A stretch of DNA of 64,000 bases, taken from contig NZ_SGWI01000002.1 in NCBI RefSeq assembly GCF_004519405.1, forward strand, positions 310,001 to 374,000. Direction: 5' to 3'. The translations under genes and the position numbers were made by a program. The notes under the pieces are model-generated. The model was given only the letters and a program-made list of their open reading frames with translations. It was not told the DNA's origin and made no database searches. Below are positions 9,570-16,324 of the stretch, one piece after another. Numbering within the stretch: position 1 is the first letter of the stretch; every line of letters begins with the position of its first letter. This DNA comes from Pseudomonas sp. BCA17 (GTDB lineage Bacteria; Pseudomonadota; Gammaproteobacteria; Pseudomonadales; Pseudomonadaceae).

Positions 9570-10310
9570 TCAGCCCTTGATCTCGATGGATTTTTTCGCG
9601 GCACCTTCGATCAGGTTGAAGCGGTATTCACGCCCCGGTTGCTTGTCGAAGCTGAAGCTGCGTCCGGCCATGATGTGGTGCTTGACGGTGGGCCGGCAGT
9701 CGCGCGGGTTATCCACCAGGCAGTCCTTGAACTCGTCGACCACCACCACGCTGTTGCCGTTGTTGCGCAGGGCATAGCGGTTAGCGGTGTTGTCGACCTG
9801 AGTATCGAAACGGGTGTTTTTCGGGCGCACGAAAAATACCGTGCCGTAACCTGCCAGCACCCGCACACCGGCGGCGAGGCTGTCTTTGTACTCGCCGCGC
9901 TCTTCGTCGGTGAGAGCGAACTCATCTTCGCTCTGGGGCACCACGGGCACGAAGCGCACGCGGAAATACCGTTCCTTGTCGCGGTTGCCCATAAACAGCA
10001 GCCGCGTGCCCTGGGTGCCGTTGGCCGGCACGATCAGCCGCGCCGGGCTGGCCATCAGGCCGTCGCGGGCGCTGCTGCCGACCTGATCCTGCAACGGCAC
10101 TTCGCGGTAGCTGCCGTCCTTGTCGTAGAGCATTTCGAGGATGTTGACCTTGACGAAAGCCGTGGACGTGCCGCCATTGAACACGCGCTTCATGTAGGTA
10201 CTTTTTTCCGCATCCAGGTAGTCGTAGACCACCCCGACATTGATCTGCGGGCCGGCGTGTGCGCCCAGGGAAAACAGCGTGGCGCCCAAGAGCATCCAAA
10301 AACGTTTCAT
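9570..10310 (-). CDS. CS1/CblB-type fimbrial periplasmic chaperone
   Basis: This is a 246-residue protein with a signal peptide (MKRFWMLLGATLFSLGAHA). It corresponds to the class 5 fimbrial chaperones (CfaA/CblB type), which hold pilin subunits in the periplasm by donor-strand complementation and hand them to the usher. The immunoglobulin-like first half contains SPARLIVPANGTQGTRLLF, the region that in chaperones forms the subunit-binding strand, and two cysteines near DCLVDNPRDC fit the second domain. The ATG at 10310 is chosen over a longer frame because it starts the signal peptide and has GAGG eight bases upstream. It lies 26 bases after the usher gene. Confidence 0.85.
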   Translation of the reverse strand: MKRFWMLLGATLFSLGAHAGPQINVGVVYDYLDAEKSTYMKRVFNGGTSTAFVKVNILEMLYDKDGSYREVPLQDQVGSSARDGLMASPARLIVPANGTQGTRLLFMGNRDKERYFRVRFVPVVPQSEDEFALTDEERGEYKDSLAAGVRVLAGYGTVFFVRPKNTRFDTQVDNTANRYALRNNGNSVVVVDEFKDCLVDNPRDCRPTVKHHIMAGRSFSFDKQPGREYRFNLIEGAAKKSIEIKG

Positions 10311-10336
10311 TGCAAAAACCTCAACGGGTAAAGGGG

Positions 10337-12859
10337 TCAACCGGCGATTTGCGTGCCATGCACTGCGTCGGCCAGGGTGTCCGGCGTGCAGCGCAGGTCG
10401 CCGATCATCAGCACATCGCCTTCGCGGCGAGCGGTGTCCGGGTCCAGGCTGAACTGGCAGAGCAGCTGATTGGCGAAGCGCACTTCGAGAGTCGGCATGC
10501 GGGCGTGCATTTCCATGGAGAAGAACCCGTCCACTTCGCTGACCCCGCGGCTGGCGTGGTTGATCACATGGTGGCCCTTGAGCGGTTGGCCCTGGGCATC
10601 CAGCAACCGGCCGAGCACAGTGACGGTTTGCATCACGCTGATCTTGCGGTAGTCCACACCGCCCTTGTTCAGGTGGTAGTTGCTGCGCGCCGGCTGAATG
10701 CTGGCGGCCGGTGGATGGTTGCCGTCGAAGTCGAAACTCAAGGTGCTGCGCTTGTAGGCAGTGATCGGTACGAAGTTGCGCCCGGGGCGCAGGCTGGCGC
10801 TGCCGCCGGCCAGGTCGTCTGCCCGCAGAGTAATGTCGTCGAGATCGGTCTCGACATCCACGATCATCCCGGCGCCGCCGTTGTGGTACTGGCTGCTGAG
10901 CACCATTTTTTGTGCGCCCACCGCGAGCGTGCTGTTGAGGTTCAGGCCGCCGCTGAGTTTCTCGTTGAACGACGAACGCTGCAGGAATGCATCGCCATAC
11001 AACGCATCGTTCTGAAAACTGCTGCGGCCGGACAGCCCGACACCGTAGGTGTCAGCGGTCGCCGTGCCCGAGACGCTTTGCAGGAAGTGATCGTCCAACG
11101 TGCGCTGGTAGGTCAGCGAGCCATTATTGTCGCGGCTGCCATCCCGTGCGGTGCGCGTGCCGATGCTGGCCGACCACTGCTCGCTGGGGCCGCCGAGGGC
11201 CAGGCTGACGCTGACGTCGACCCCGCGATTGCGCTTGTCACCGGTACTGGCCGTGGCCGGGCGATCGAACACCGATACGCGCCAGTTGGCATCGCTGCCC
11301 AGCAGGGTGCCGCGCTGGCTCCAACCCAGGTCCAGGCCAAACCCTTCGATATTGCCCTGGCTGTAGGACAGCCGTGAATTGAGCGAACTCTTGTTGCTCA
11401 AGCGATGGTTGACCGACAGCGAGGAGTTGCTGGTCTGCCCGACAAAAGTGCTGCGCGGCCGCACGCGGGTGCCGTCGGGCAGAACTTCATAGGTGCGACG
11501 GGTGTCGAGCCAGCTGCGGTTGTGGCTGACGACGAGGCTGCCGTGGCCATAGCTGTACAGGCCCTGCACGTCCATGCCGGTGCCGTGGTCCTGGGTCTGG
11601 TAGACATTGGCATAGAGGCTGGTGGCGTTGGCCAGGGTCCAGTCGACGGACACGCCGTTTTGCAGTTTCTCGCGGACCTTGCGCGTCGACATCCCGAGAA
11701 TCACCCGCGGGTGCGCGAGGTAGTTGAGGCTGGCGCCGTAGGTCATGAAGCCCGAGGCCTGTTCCTCCCAGTTGCTCAGCAGTTTGCTCTCGCGCCCGAG
11801 AAAGGTGCTGTAGCGCCAGCGCTCGTCGGCGTTGCGCCAGTTGTTGGGTTTGTACACCAGCTCCTGGGTGGTGGAGGTGGTGCGGCCGTCTTCGATCAGG
11901 CGCACTTCCACTTCGTAGATACCGCCGGGTAATGGCCGGGTGTCGAGGGTCTGCAGGCCGGTGGCCACCGCCTGGCTGTTGAGCAACAGGCCGTTGCGGT
12001 AAATCTCCACCGACGCCTGGCGGCTGGCCGTGACGTAGATTGGGTACACGCTGGGCTTGGGGTTGTTGATCAGCAGGCTGTCGGAGCTGCCATACATCAG
12101 GCCCACGGCGGTATCGGGGTTGGCGCCGAACGCGCGAATCTGGCGCGTGAGGCCATCGGAACCCGGGGTGAAATAACCCAGGCGCAGGAACTGGCCTTCC
12201 AGCTCGCGCTGGGTGTAGAGCTCATGTACCGCGTGATACAGGCTGGTGTCGGTGCCGCCCAGGCGCGATACCTGCAGGTTCAGCGCCTGGGTCCAATTGC
12301 CGATACTGGAAGTCGCCTCCAGGCCGTAACGCCCACCCAGTTCCTCATTGGCGCCGCCATTGAGGTTAAGTTGGTTATTCAGGATCAAACCGAGGCTGCC
12401 GACTTCCGGCTGATCGTAATAACGCTTGATCTCGGCATTACGCTCGACGTTTTCAGTGAGAATCGACACCAATGAATTTTCAATGCTGTAGTGCACGGCC
12501 AGTAATTGCGCAGGGCAACTTCGCTCGCAACTTCCCAAGGGCATGCCCTGCTGCAGTATTTGCTCCCAGCGGCCGCGTTCGGCGGTCGAGAACGTGCTGT
12601 CGGCAAGGTCGGTGAATTCCAGCAGGGTGATCTGATCATCGCGGCCAAGGACAATCATGGCCTCGCCCAGCAACTGCTGATCGAGTTCGACGCGCACGGC
12701 CAGCGGCACATCGAAGAAGTGTTGTTCAAAGTCGGCCGGCAATCCCTTGGACTGTGACAGCAGGCTGCCCGGCGTCGTGCCAGGCGCGGTCGGCGCTGCC
12801 AGGGCGCTCGCGCACAGCACTAGCGCCAGCGCACCCGCAATAGGCGTCATCGAAAACAT
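10337..12859 (-). CDS. CS1/CblC-type outer-membrane fimbrial usher
   Basis: This is an 840-residue outer-membrane usher with signal peptide MFSMTPIAGALALVLCASALA. It has the long beta-barrel middle part, a plug region (QASVEIYRNGLLLNSQAVATGLQTLDTRPLPGG in segments) and a C-terminal domain ending in DPDTARREGDVLMIGDLRC, as in the CfaC/TcfC/CblC family. Ushers accept chaperone-subunit complexes and thread the growing fibre through the outer membrane. The gene follows the major pilin after a 127-base gap that holds a hairpin, so the usher is probably made at a lower level than pilin. The start at 12859 has a poor ribosome site; an ATG nine bases downstream is possible. Confidence 0.88.
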   Translation of the reverse strand: MFSMTPIAGALALVLCASALAAPTAPGTTPGSLLSQSKGLPADFEQHFFDVPLAVRVELDQQLLGEAMIVLGRDDQITLLEFTDLADSTFSTAERGRWEQILQQGMPLGSCERSCPAQLLAVHYSIENSLVSILTENVERNAEIKRYYDQPEVGSLGLILNNQLNLNGGANEELGGRYGLEATSSIGNWTQALNLQVSRLGGTDTSLYHAVHELYTQRELEGQFLRLGYFTPGSDGLTRQIRAFGANPDTAVGLMYGSSDSLLINNPKPSVYPIYVTASRQASVEIYRNGLLLNSQAVATGLQTLDTRPLPGGIYEVEVRLIEDGRTTSTTQELVYKPNNWRNADERWRYSTFLGRESKLLSNWEEQASGFMTYGASLNYLAHPRVILGMSTRKVREKLQNGVSVDWTLANATSLYANVYQTQDHGTGMDVQGLYSYGHGSLVVSHNRSWLDTRRTYEVLPDGTRVRPRSTFVGQTSNSSLSVNHRLSNKSSLNSRLSYSQGNIEGFGLDLGWSQRGTLLGSDANWRVSVFDRPATASTGDKRNRGVDVSVSLALGGPSEQWSASIGTRTARDGSRDNNGSLTYQRTLDDHFLQSVSGTATADTYGVGLSGRSSFQNDALYGDAFLQRSSFNEKLSGGLNLNSTLAVGAQKMVLSSQYHNGGAGMIVDVETDLDDITLRADDLAGGSASLRPGRNFVPITAYKRSTLSFDFDGNHPPAASIQPARSNYHLNKGGVDYRKISVMQTVTVLGRLLDAQGQPLKGHHVINHASRGVSEVDGFFSMEMHARMPTLEVRFANQLLCQFSLDPDTARREGDVLMIGDLRCTPDTLADAVHGTQIAG

Positions 12860-12937
12860 GAACGGAGTACTCGCTTTTACGAACAGTCAGGGCTGTAAAA
12901 CAGGGCGGCGGCCAGGACAGGCCGTCGCCCCTTTATA

Positions 12938-12970
12938 AACGCCCGGCGCTTGTCGCACGCGTCGGGCGTT
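12938..12970 (-). terminator. Hairpin between major pilin and usher (probable attenuator)
   Basis: A 12-base stem (AACGCCCGGCGC pairing with GCGTCGGGCGTT, one G:T pair) with a 9-base loop lies 16 bases beyond the pilin stop. In the direction of transcription it is followed by TATAAAGG rather than a long T-run. It is therefore more likely a partial terminator or an mRNA-stabilising 3' stem than a full stop. Confidence 0.6.
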
Positions 12971-12986
12971 CCACCACACTGGGGTC

Positions 12987-13487
12987 TTAGAGGGCCGGAG
13001 AGCGCGGCACGGCGTCAAAGATCACGGTGTAGTTGGCGGTGTACAGGCCGTTCTGGTTGTCCGCCGGTTTGGCCGGAGTGATCACCAGGTCAGCCTGGGT
13101 GCCCGGGGTGGATTGAGGATCATCCACCACTTCTTGAGGTGAAGCGGTCAGCACGACGCCGTTGAACGTATTGGTCAGCGCGATGCTGTTACTGCCGTTG
13201 TACAGCGCGGCGGCTGTAGGGCCACCTTCAATGTAGGCGTGCACGGAACCGTCGGTGTGCTTGACGTTGAAGGTTGCACGCAGCGAGCTCAACTCACCGC
13301 TGACCGGGTTGTAGTTCATGACTTCGTCTTTACCGAAGTTCGGGTCCAGCGGCTGGGCGTGGAACTGCTTGGTGGGAATGTCCGCCTTGATCTGGATGGA
13401 AGTGCGCGCATCATCCGCGGCAAACGCCAGGGACGAACCCAGCACAACGGCGACCAGTGGCGATGCAATGGCGATTTTTTTCAACAT
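12987..13487 (-). CDS. CS1/CblA-type fimbrial major subunit
   Basis: This is a 166-residue pilin with signal peptide MLKKIAIASPLVAVVLGSSLAFA and a mature start near ADDARTSIQIKADIPT. It matches the CS1/CfaB/CblA major-pilin family in length and layout: an N-terminal donor strand, MNYNPVSGELSSLRATFNVKH in the middle, and a C-terminal GLYTANYTVIFDAV strand. It lacks cysteines, as usual for this class. The open frame continues upstream to 13691, but that part has no pilin features; ATG 13487 starts a clean signal peptide and has ACAGGT nine bases upstream. It is the first gene of a six-gene minus-strand operon encoding a complete fimbria. Expression probably starts in the AT-rich region upstream. 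Confidence 0.88.
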   Translation of the reverse strand: MLKKIAIASPLVAVVLGSSLAFAADDARTSIQIKADIPTKQFHAQPLDPNFGKDEVMNYNPVSGELSSLRATFNVKHTDGSVHAYIEGGPTAAALYNGSNSIALTNTFNGVVLTASPQEVVDDPQSTPGTQADLVITPAKPADNQNGLYTANYTVIFDAVPRSPAL

Positions 13488-13942
13488 GACTGAATACCTG
13501 TCTTCAAACTTAAAGGAGTTGGCGTTACGGAACACGCCTCGGCGTTTTCCAATAAAGTGCATTGACAACTGCGAAAGTTTCAACGCGGCACAAGTATCCC
13601 GTGAGTTATCCAACACGTAAGCAGGTTGTTTCTTCGTATTCAGTAGCCCGAGAACGATTAAGCCAATAGGAAAGATATGGCATTTTGCCAAAACTTATTA
13701 ATTAACTGTAAGAAGAAGACTACGTTCAATTAAACGAGGATGTTTTTTAAAGGCTCGGTCCGTCAGAACAATATTACAACTACGCACTTATACAACTAAC
13801 AGAGTTCTTTCCAGATATGAATTCGTCTCGGTTTCACGCCTGAGGGGGGGCAATGGTGACAGGTGCGCCATTCGTCCGAAGGAGTTGCGCCGGACAAAAG
13901 ATATATCTTACGTTATATCTAACCAAAACGGAGAGTACACAC
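13488..13942. promoter_or_regulatory. AT-rich divergent intergenic region (pilin operon / padR)
   Basis: This 455-base region separates the fimbrial operon from the PadR gene and is clearly richer in A and T than its surroundings, particularly 13670-13830. I see no convincing gene in it; the frames that run through it are upstream extensions of the two flanking genes. It must hold the pilin promoter and the padR promoter. The strongest element is the repeat at 13899-13920. Such AT-rich stretches are often bound by H-NS-like silencers (MvaT in Pseudomonas), which would fit a fimbrial operon; that is inference. Confidence 0.5.
13899..13920. promoter_or_regulatory. Probable PadR/YqjI operator
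   Basis: AGATATATCT is a perfect 10-base palindrome at 13899-13908, and TATATCT at 13902-13908 recurs at 13914-13920 after TACGT. The element lies 23-44 bases before the chosen start of the PadR gene. Position and symmetry fit an autoregulatory operator; binding is inferred. Confidence 0.6.
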
Positions 13943-14485
13943 ATGAGAGAGCACCACCCCCATCCCCACCCTCATCACGATGGTTTCGAAAAACGCCCTG
14001 GACGCGAACGCGGCGGCCGTGGGCCCCGTGTATTTGCACCGGGCGATCTGAAATTGCTGCTGCCGGCGCTGATCGCTGAGCAGCCGTGCCATGGCTACGA
14101 CCTGATCCGCCAGATAGAAGCTCTGTTCGATGGCGCCTATAGCCCAAGCCCGGGGGTGATTTACCCGACACTGACCTTCCTCGAGGAAAGCGAGCTGATC
14201 ACCGGCGATACCGAAGGCGGAAAAAAACGCTACACAATTACCGACGCCGGTCGTCTCTTCCTAAGCGAGCAAGCCGTTGCGCTGGAAGGTGTACGCATGC
14301 GCCTCGACGTCAGCAAACGTTCGCTTCGCGGCCATGACCGCCCGCCGGAAATCCACGAAGCGGTGCACAACCTGCGCCATGCCTTGCACTCGCATCACGG
14401 GCGCTGGAGCCCGGAAGAAATCGTTCGTGTCGCGGCGCTGCTCAACGGCACCGCCCAAGCCATTGCCGACGGGAAAGCTCAATGA
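13943..14485 (+). CDS. PadR-family regulator with His-rich N terminus (YqjI-like)
   Basis: This is a 180-residue transcription factor. It starts MREHHPHPHPHHDGFEKR, a His-rich tail that could bind a metal such as nickel or iron, followed by the PadR winged helix (LKLLLPALIAEQPCHGYDLI...SPGVIYPTLTFLEESELI...GGKKRYTIT) and a helical dimerisation tail. Layout and sequence resemble E. coli YqjI, a nickel/iron-responsive repressor of the ferric-siderophore reductase gene yqjH. Here the gene overlaps a siderophore-reductase gene by four bases (ATGA), so regulator and target share an mRNA. ATG 13943 is chosen because GGAGAG lies upstream at a good distance and a palindromic operator lies just ahead; a longer frame opens at 13853. 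Confidence 0.85.
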   Translation: MREHHPHPHPHHDGFEKRPGRERGGRGPRVFAPGDLKLLLPALIAEQPCHGYDLIRQIEALFDGAYSPSPGVIYPTLTFLEESELITGDTEGGKKRYTITDAGRLFLSEQAVALEGVRMRLDVSKRSLRGHDRPPEIHEAVHNLRHALHSHHGRWSPEEIVRVAALLNGTAQAIADGKAQ

Positions 14486-15249
14486 ATACTCAAGCCATCC
14501 ATCGCGTTACTCACGAAATCAAACGTCGCCGCCTGCAGGTATTGAGGGTGGTGGATATCACACCGCGCATGCGGCGCATCACGCTGGGCGGCCCTGAACT
14601 GGAGGGGTTCGTCAGCCTGGGCAGTGACGATCACATCAAGCTGCTGTTCCCACAGAACGCCGCCGAACAGGCGGCGCTGGAAAGCCCTGCATTCAACATC
14701 AAGGGTGACGGCCCACAGCCCGCCATGCGCGACTACACGCCGCGGCGCTTCGACCTGAGCATCGGCGAGCTGGACATCGATTTCGTGCTTCACGGCGACG
14801 GCCCCGCCTCCACCTGGGCAGACCAGGCACAGGTCGGCCAGCACCTGTATATCGGCGGGCCACGGGGTTCGATGATCGTGCCGGATATTTTCGACAGCTA
14901 CCTGTTGATCGGCGATGAAACCGCCCTGCCCGCCATCGCCCGCCGCCTGGAAGAACTGCCCGCCGGGCGCCAGGTGTTGGCGGTGATTGAAATCGCCGAT
15001 GCGGCGGAACGGCAGCTCCTGCAGAGTGCCGCCGATGTGGAAGTGATCTGGGTGATCCGTGGCCAGGATGACTTGCTGGACACCGTGCGTACGCTGACGC
15101 TGCCGAGCGGTTCGCTGTACAGCTTCGTGGCGACCGAAAGCAAACTGTCGCGCCAGGTGCGTCGTGTCTTGCTCGACATCCACCAGGTCAATGAAGAGTT
15201 CCTCAAGGCCGTGGGCTACTGGCGTGCCGAGGGCAGCGACGAGGAGTGA
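14482..15249 (+). CDS. Siderophore-interacting FAD-dependent reductase (YqjH/ViuB-like)
   Basis: This is a 255-residue member of the siderophore-interacting protein family, cytoplasmic flavoenzymes that use NAD(P)H to reduce ferric siderophores and free the iron. The FAD-binding stretch includes RDYTPRRFD and the region around HGDGPASTWA; GPRGSMIVPDIFDSYLLIGDETALPAI shows the NAD(P)-domain pattern with the conserved GDETALPA, and the C terminus ends in GYWRAEGSDEE, close to the family-typical GYWR-G. It is translationally coupled to the PadR gene. Its end lies one base from the end of the converging Pr6Pr gene. Which siderophore it serves cannot be told from the sequence. Confidence 0.9.
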   Translation: MNTQAIHRVTHEIKRRRLQVLRVVDITPRMRRITLGGPELEGFVSLGSDDHIKLLFPQNAAEQAALESPAFNIKGDGPQPAMRDYTPRRFDLSIGELDIDFVLHGDGPASTWADQAQVGQHLYIGGPRGSMIVPDIFDSYLLIGDETALPAIARRLEELPAGRQVLAVIEIADAAERQLLQSAADVEVIWVIRGQDDLLDTVRTLTLPSGSLYSFVATESKLSRQVRRVLLDIHQVNEEFLKAVGYWRAEGSDEE

Positions 15250-15250
15250 G

Positions 15251-15874
15251 TCAGGCGCGGGGCTTGATGATTCTGTCCAGCCCCACGACCGCCAGCGCGA
15301 TCGCGACAAACCCCGCCAGAATCCCCCCTGCGTTCACAAACACCTGTGGATAACCCAGGGTGCCAACATCGATGAACGGGTACTGATACTGCCCGAGCAA
15401 ATCCCCACGCAGCAGCACATAGCCGAAATACACCAGCGGGTAGATCACCCAGGCGCCGATGTGCCTGAGGCGCAAATGCCCCTTGGGCACACACCGCCAC
15501 CAATAGATCAAAAACAGGATTGGCATCACGTCATGCAGCAATTCATCGGCAATGAATTGAAAACCTGTCGGGCTCCACAAATGCCGCAGCAACAGGTTGT
15601 AGGCCAGGCTTACCACGACGATGCTCGCGGCGATTGCACTGCTGACCGTGGGTGCCAGGAAAAAACGCCTGGCCGCTGAGTCGCGATTGACCAGCGCATA
15701 GCTGAGCACCACGACCACCAGGGTATTGGTCAGTACCGTGAAGAAACTGAAAAAGTTGATCAACCCGCCCATCAGGCTGGCGCCGGTGAACCAGCGCGAA
15801 TAGAGAATCAGGTACTGCTGAATCGCCAACCCGACCCAACCGGCCAGTGCCGCCGCGGCCACAAAACACTTCAT
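15251..15874 (-). CDS. Pr6Pr family membrane protein
   Basis: This is a 207-residue integral membrane protein with about six hydrophobic helices. Features such as GGLINFFSFFTVLTNTLV, SPTGFQFIADELLHDVMPILFLIYWW and YPLVYFGYVLLRG are typical of the Pr6Pr (FAR-17a/AIG1-like) group. In animals, AIG1-type proteins hydrolyse fatty-acid esters of hydroxy fatty acids through a Thr and a His in the membrane, and the conserved Thr in TVLTNTL and His in LLHD could be the equivalents; the bacterial function is unproven. It starts four bases before the end of the VF530-like gene, so the two may form a small operon. Confidence 0.75.
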   Translation of the reverse strand: MKCFVAAAALAGWVGLAIQQYLILYSRWFTGASLMGGLINFFSFFTVLTNTLVVVVLSYALVNRDSAARRFFLAPTVSSAIAASIVVVSLAYNLLLRHLWSPTGFQFIADELLHDVMPILFLIYWWRCVPKGHLRLRHIGAWVIYPLVYFGYVLLRGDLLGQYQYPFIDVGTLGYPQVFVNAGGILAGFVAIALAVVGLDRIIKPRA

Positions 15875-15878
15875 GGAA

Positions 15879-16112
15879 TCAATCCAGCGGGCGTTTGGTG
15901 CGCATCAGTTTCACGTACAACCCTTCGACTTTCTCCCGCGCCCAAGGGGTTTTGCGCAGGAATGTCAGGCTCGACTTAATACTCGGATCGCTCTTGAAAC
16001 AGCGGATATCAATGCGTTCGGCCAAGCCCGCCCATTCGTAATGTTCCACCAGGGTGGTGAGGACGTGTTGCAGGGTCACACCGTGGAGCGGGTCGTTGCT
16101 TGTCGCGGTCAT
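15879..16112 (-). CDS. VF530-like small protein
   Basis: This is a 77-residue protein beginning [20 protein letters not shown]. The sequence ([53 protein letters not shown]) is diagnostic of the VF530 family, small helical proteins suggested to bind DNA but of unknown role. The open frame goes back to 16142, but the start at 16112 is preferred because NDPLHG lies close to the N terminus in the family and AAGG is eight bases upstream. It precedes the Pr6Pr gene with no real gap. Confidence 0.8.
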   Translation of the reverse strand: MTATSNDPLHGVTLQHVLTTLVEHYEWAGLAERIDIRCFKSDPSIKSSLTFLRKTPWAREKVEGLYVKLMRTKRPLD

Positions 16113-16237
16113 GCCGGGCCTTTTTGCAAAAAGAGGAAACACAGCCGCGCACCTTAGCCGACGGGGCGTACAGGTGGAAGCACTGCATTGAATATAGACC
16201 TTGAGGAAAAGTTCCCCTATTCAGCGAAAAAAGAGAT

Positions 16238-16250
16238 GTTATATTGTAAC
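16238..16250. promoter_or_regulatory. Zur-like box
   Basis: GTTATATTGTAAC is a near-palindrome (GTTATA-TT-GTAAC) that differs in one position from the GTTATAnnATAAC pattern bound by the zinc repressor Zur. It lies 75 bases before a ZnuD-like TonB receptor and overlaps a possible -10 element (TATATT). Confidence 0.65.
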
Positions 16251-16324
16251 GACAAATATCAAATATGACCGGTTCGATACCGTCTTGAGCCTGCTCTTTT
16301 CGCCGTTTTGCCAAGGAATGTCCG

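Noticed and set aside
13488..13691. Longer pilin gene starting at 13691
   Set aside because: The extra 68 residues lack pilin or signal features, while ATG 13487 begins a textbook signal peptide with a ribosome site.
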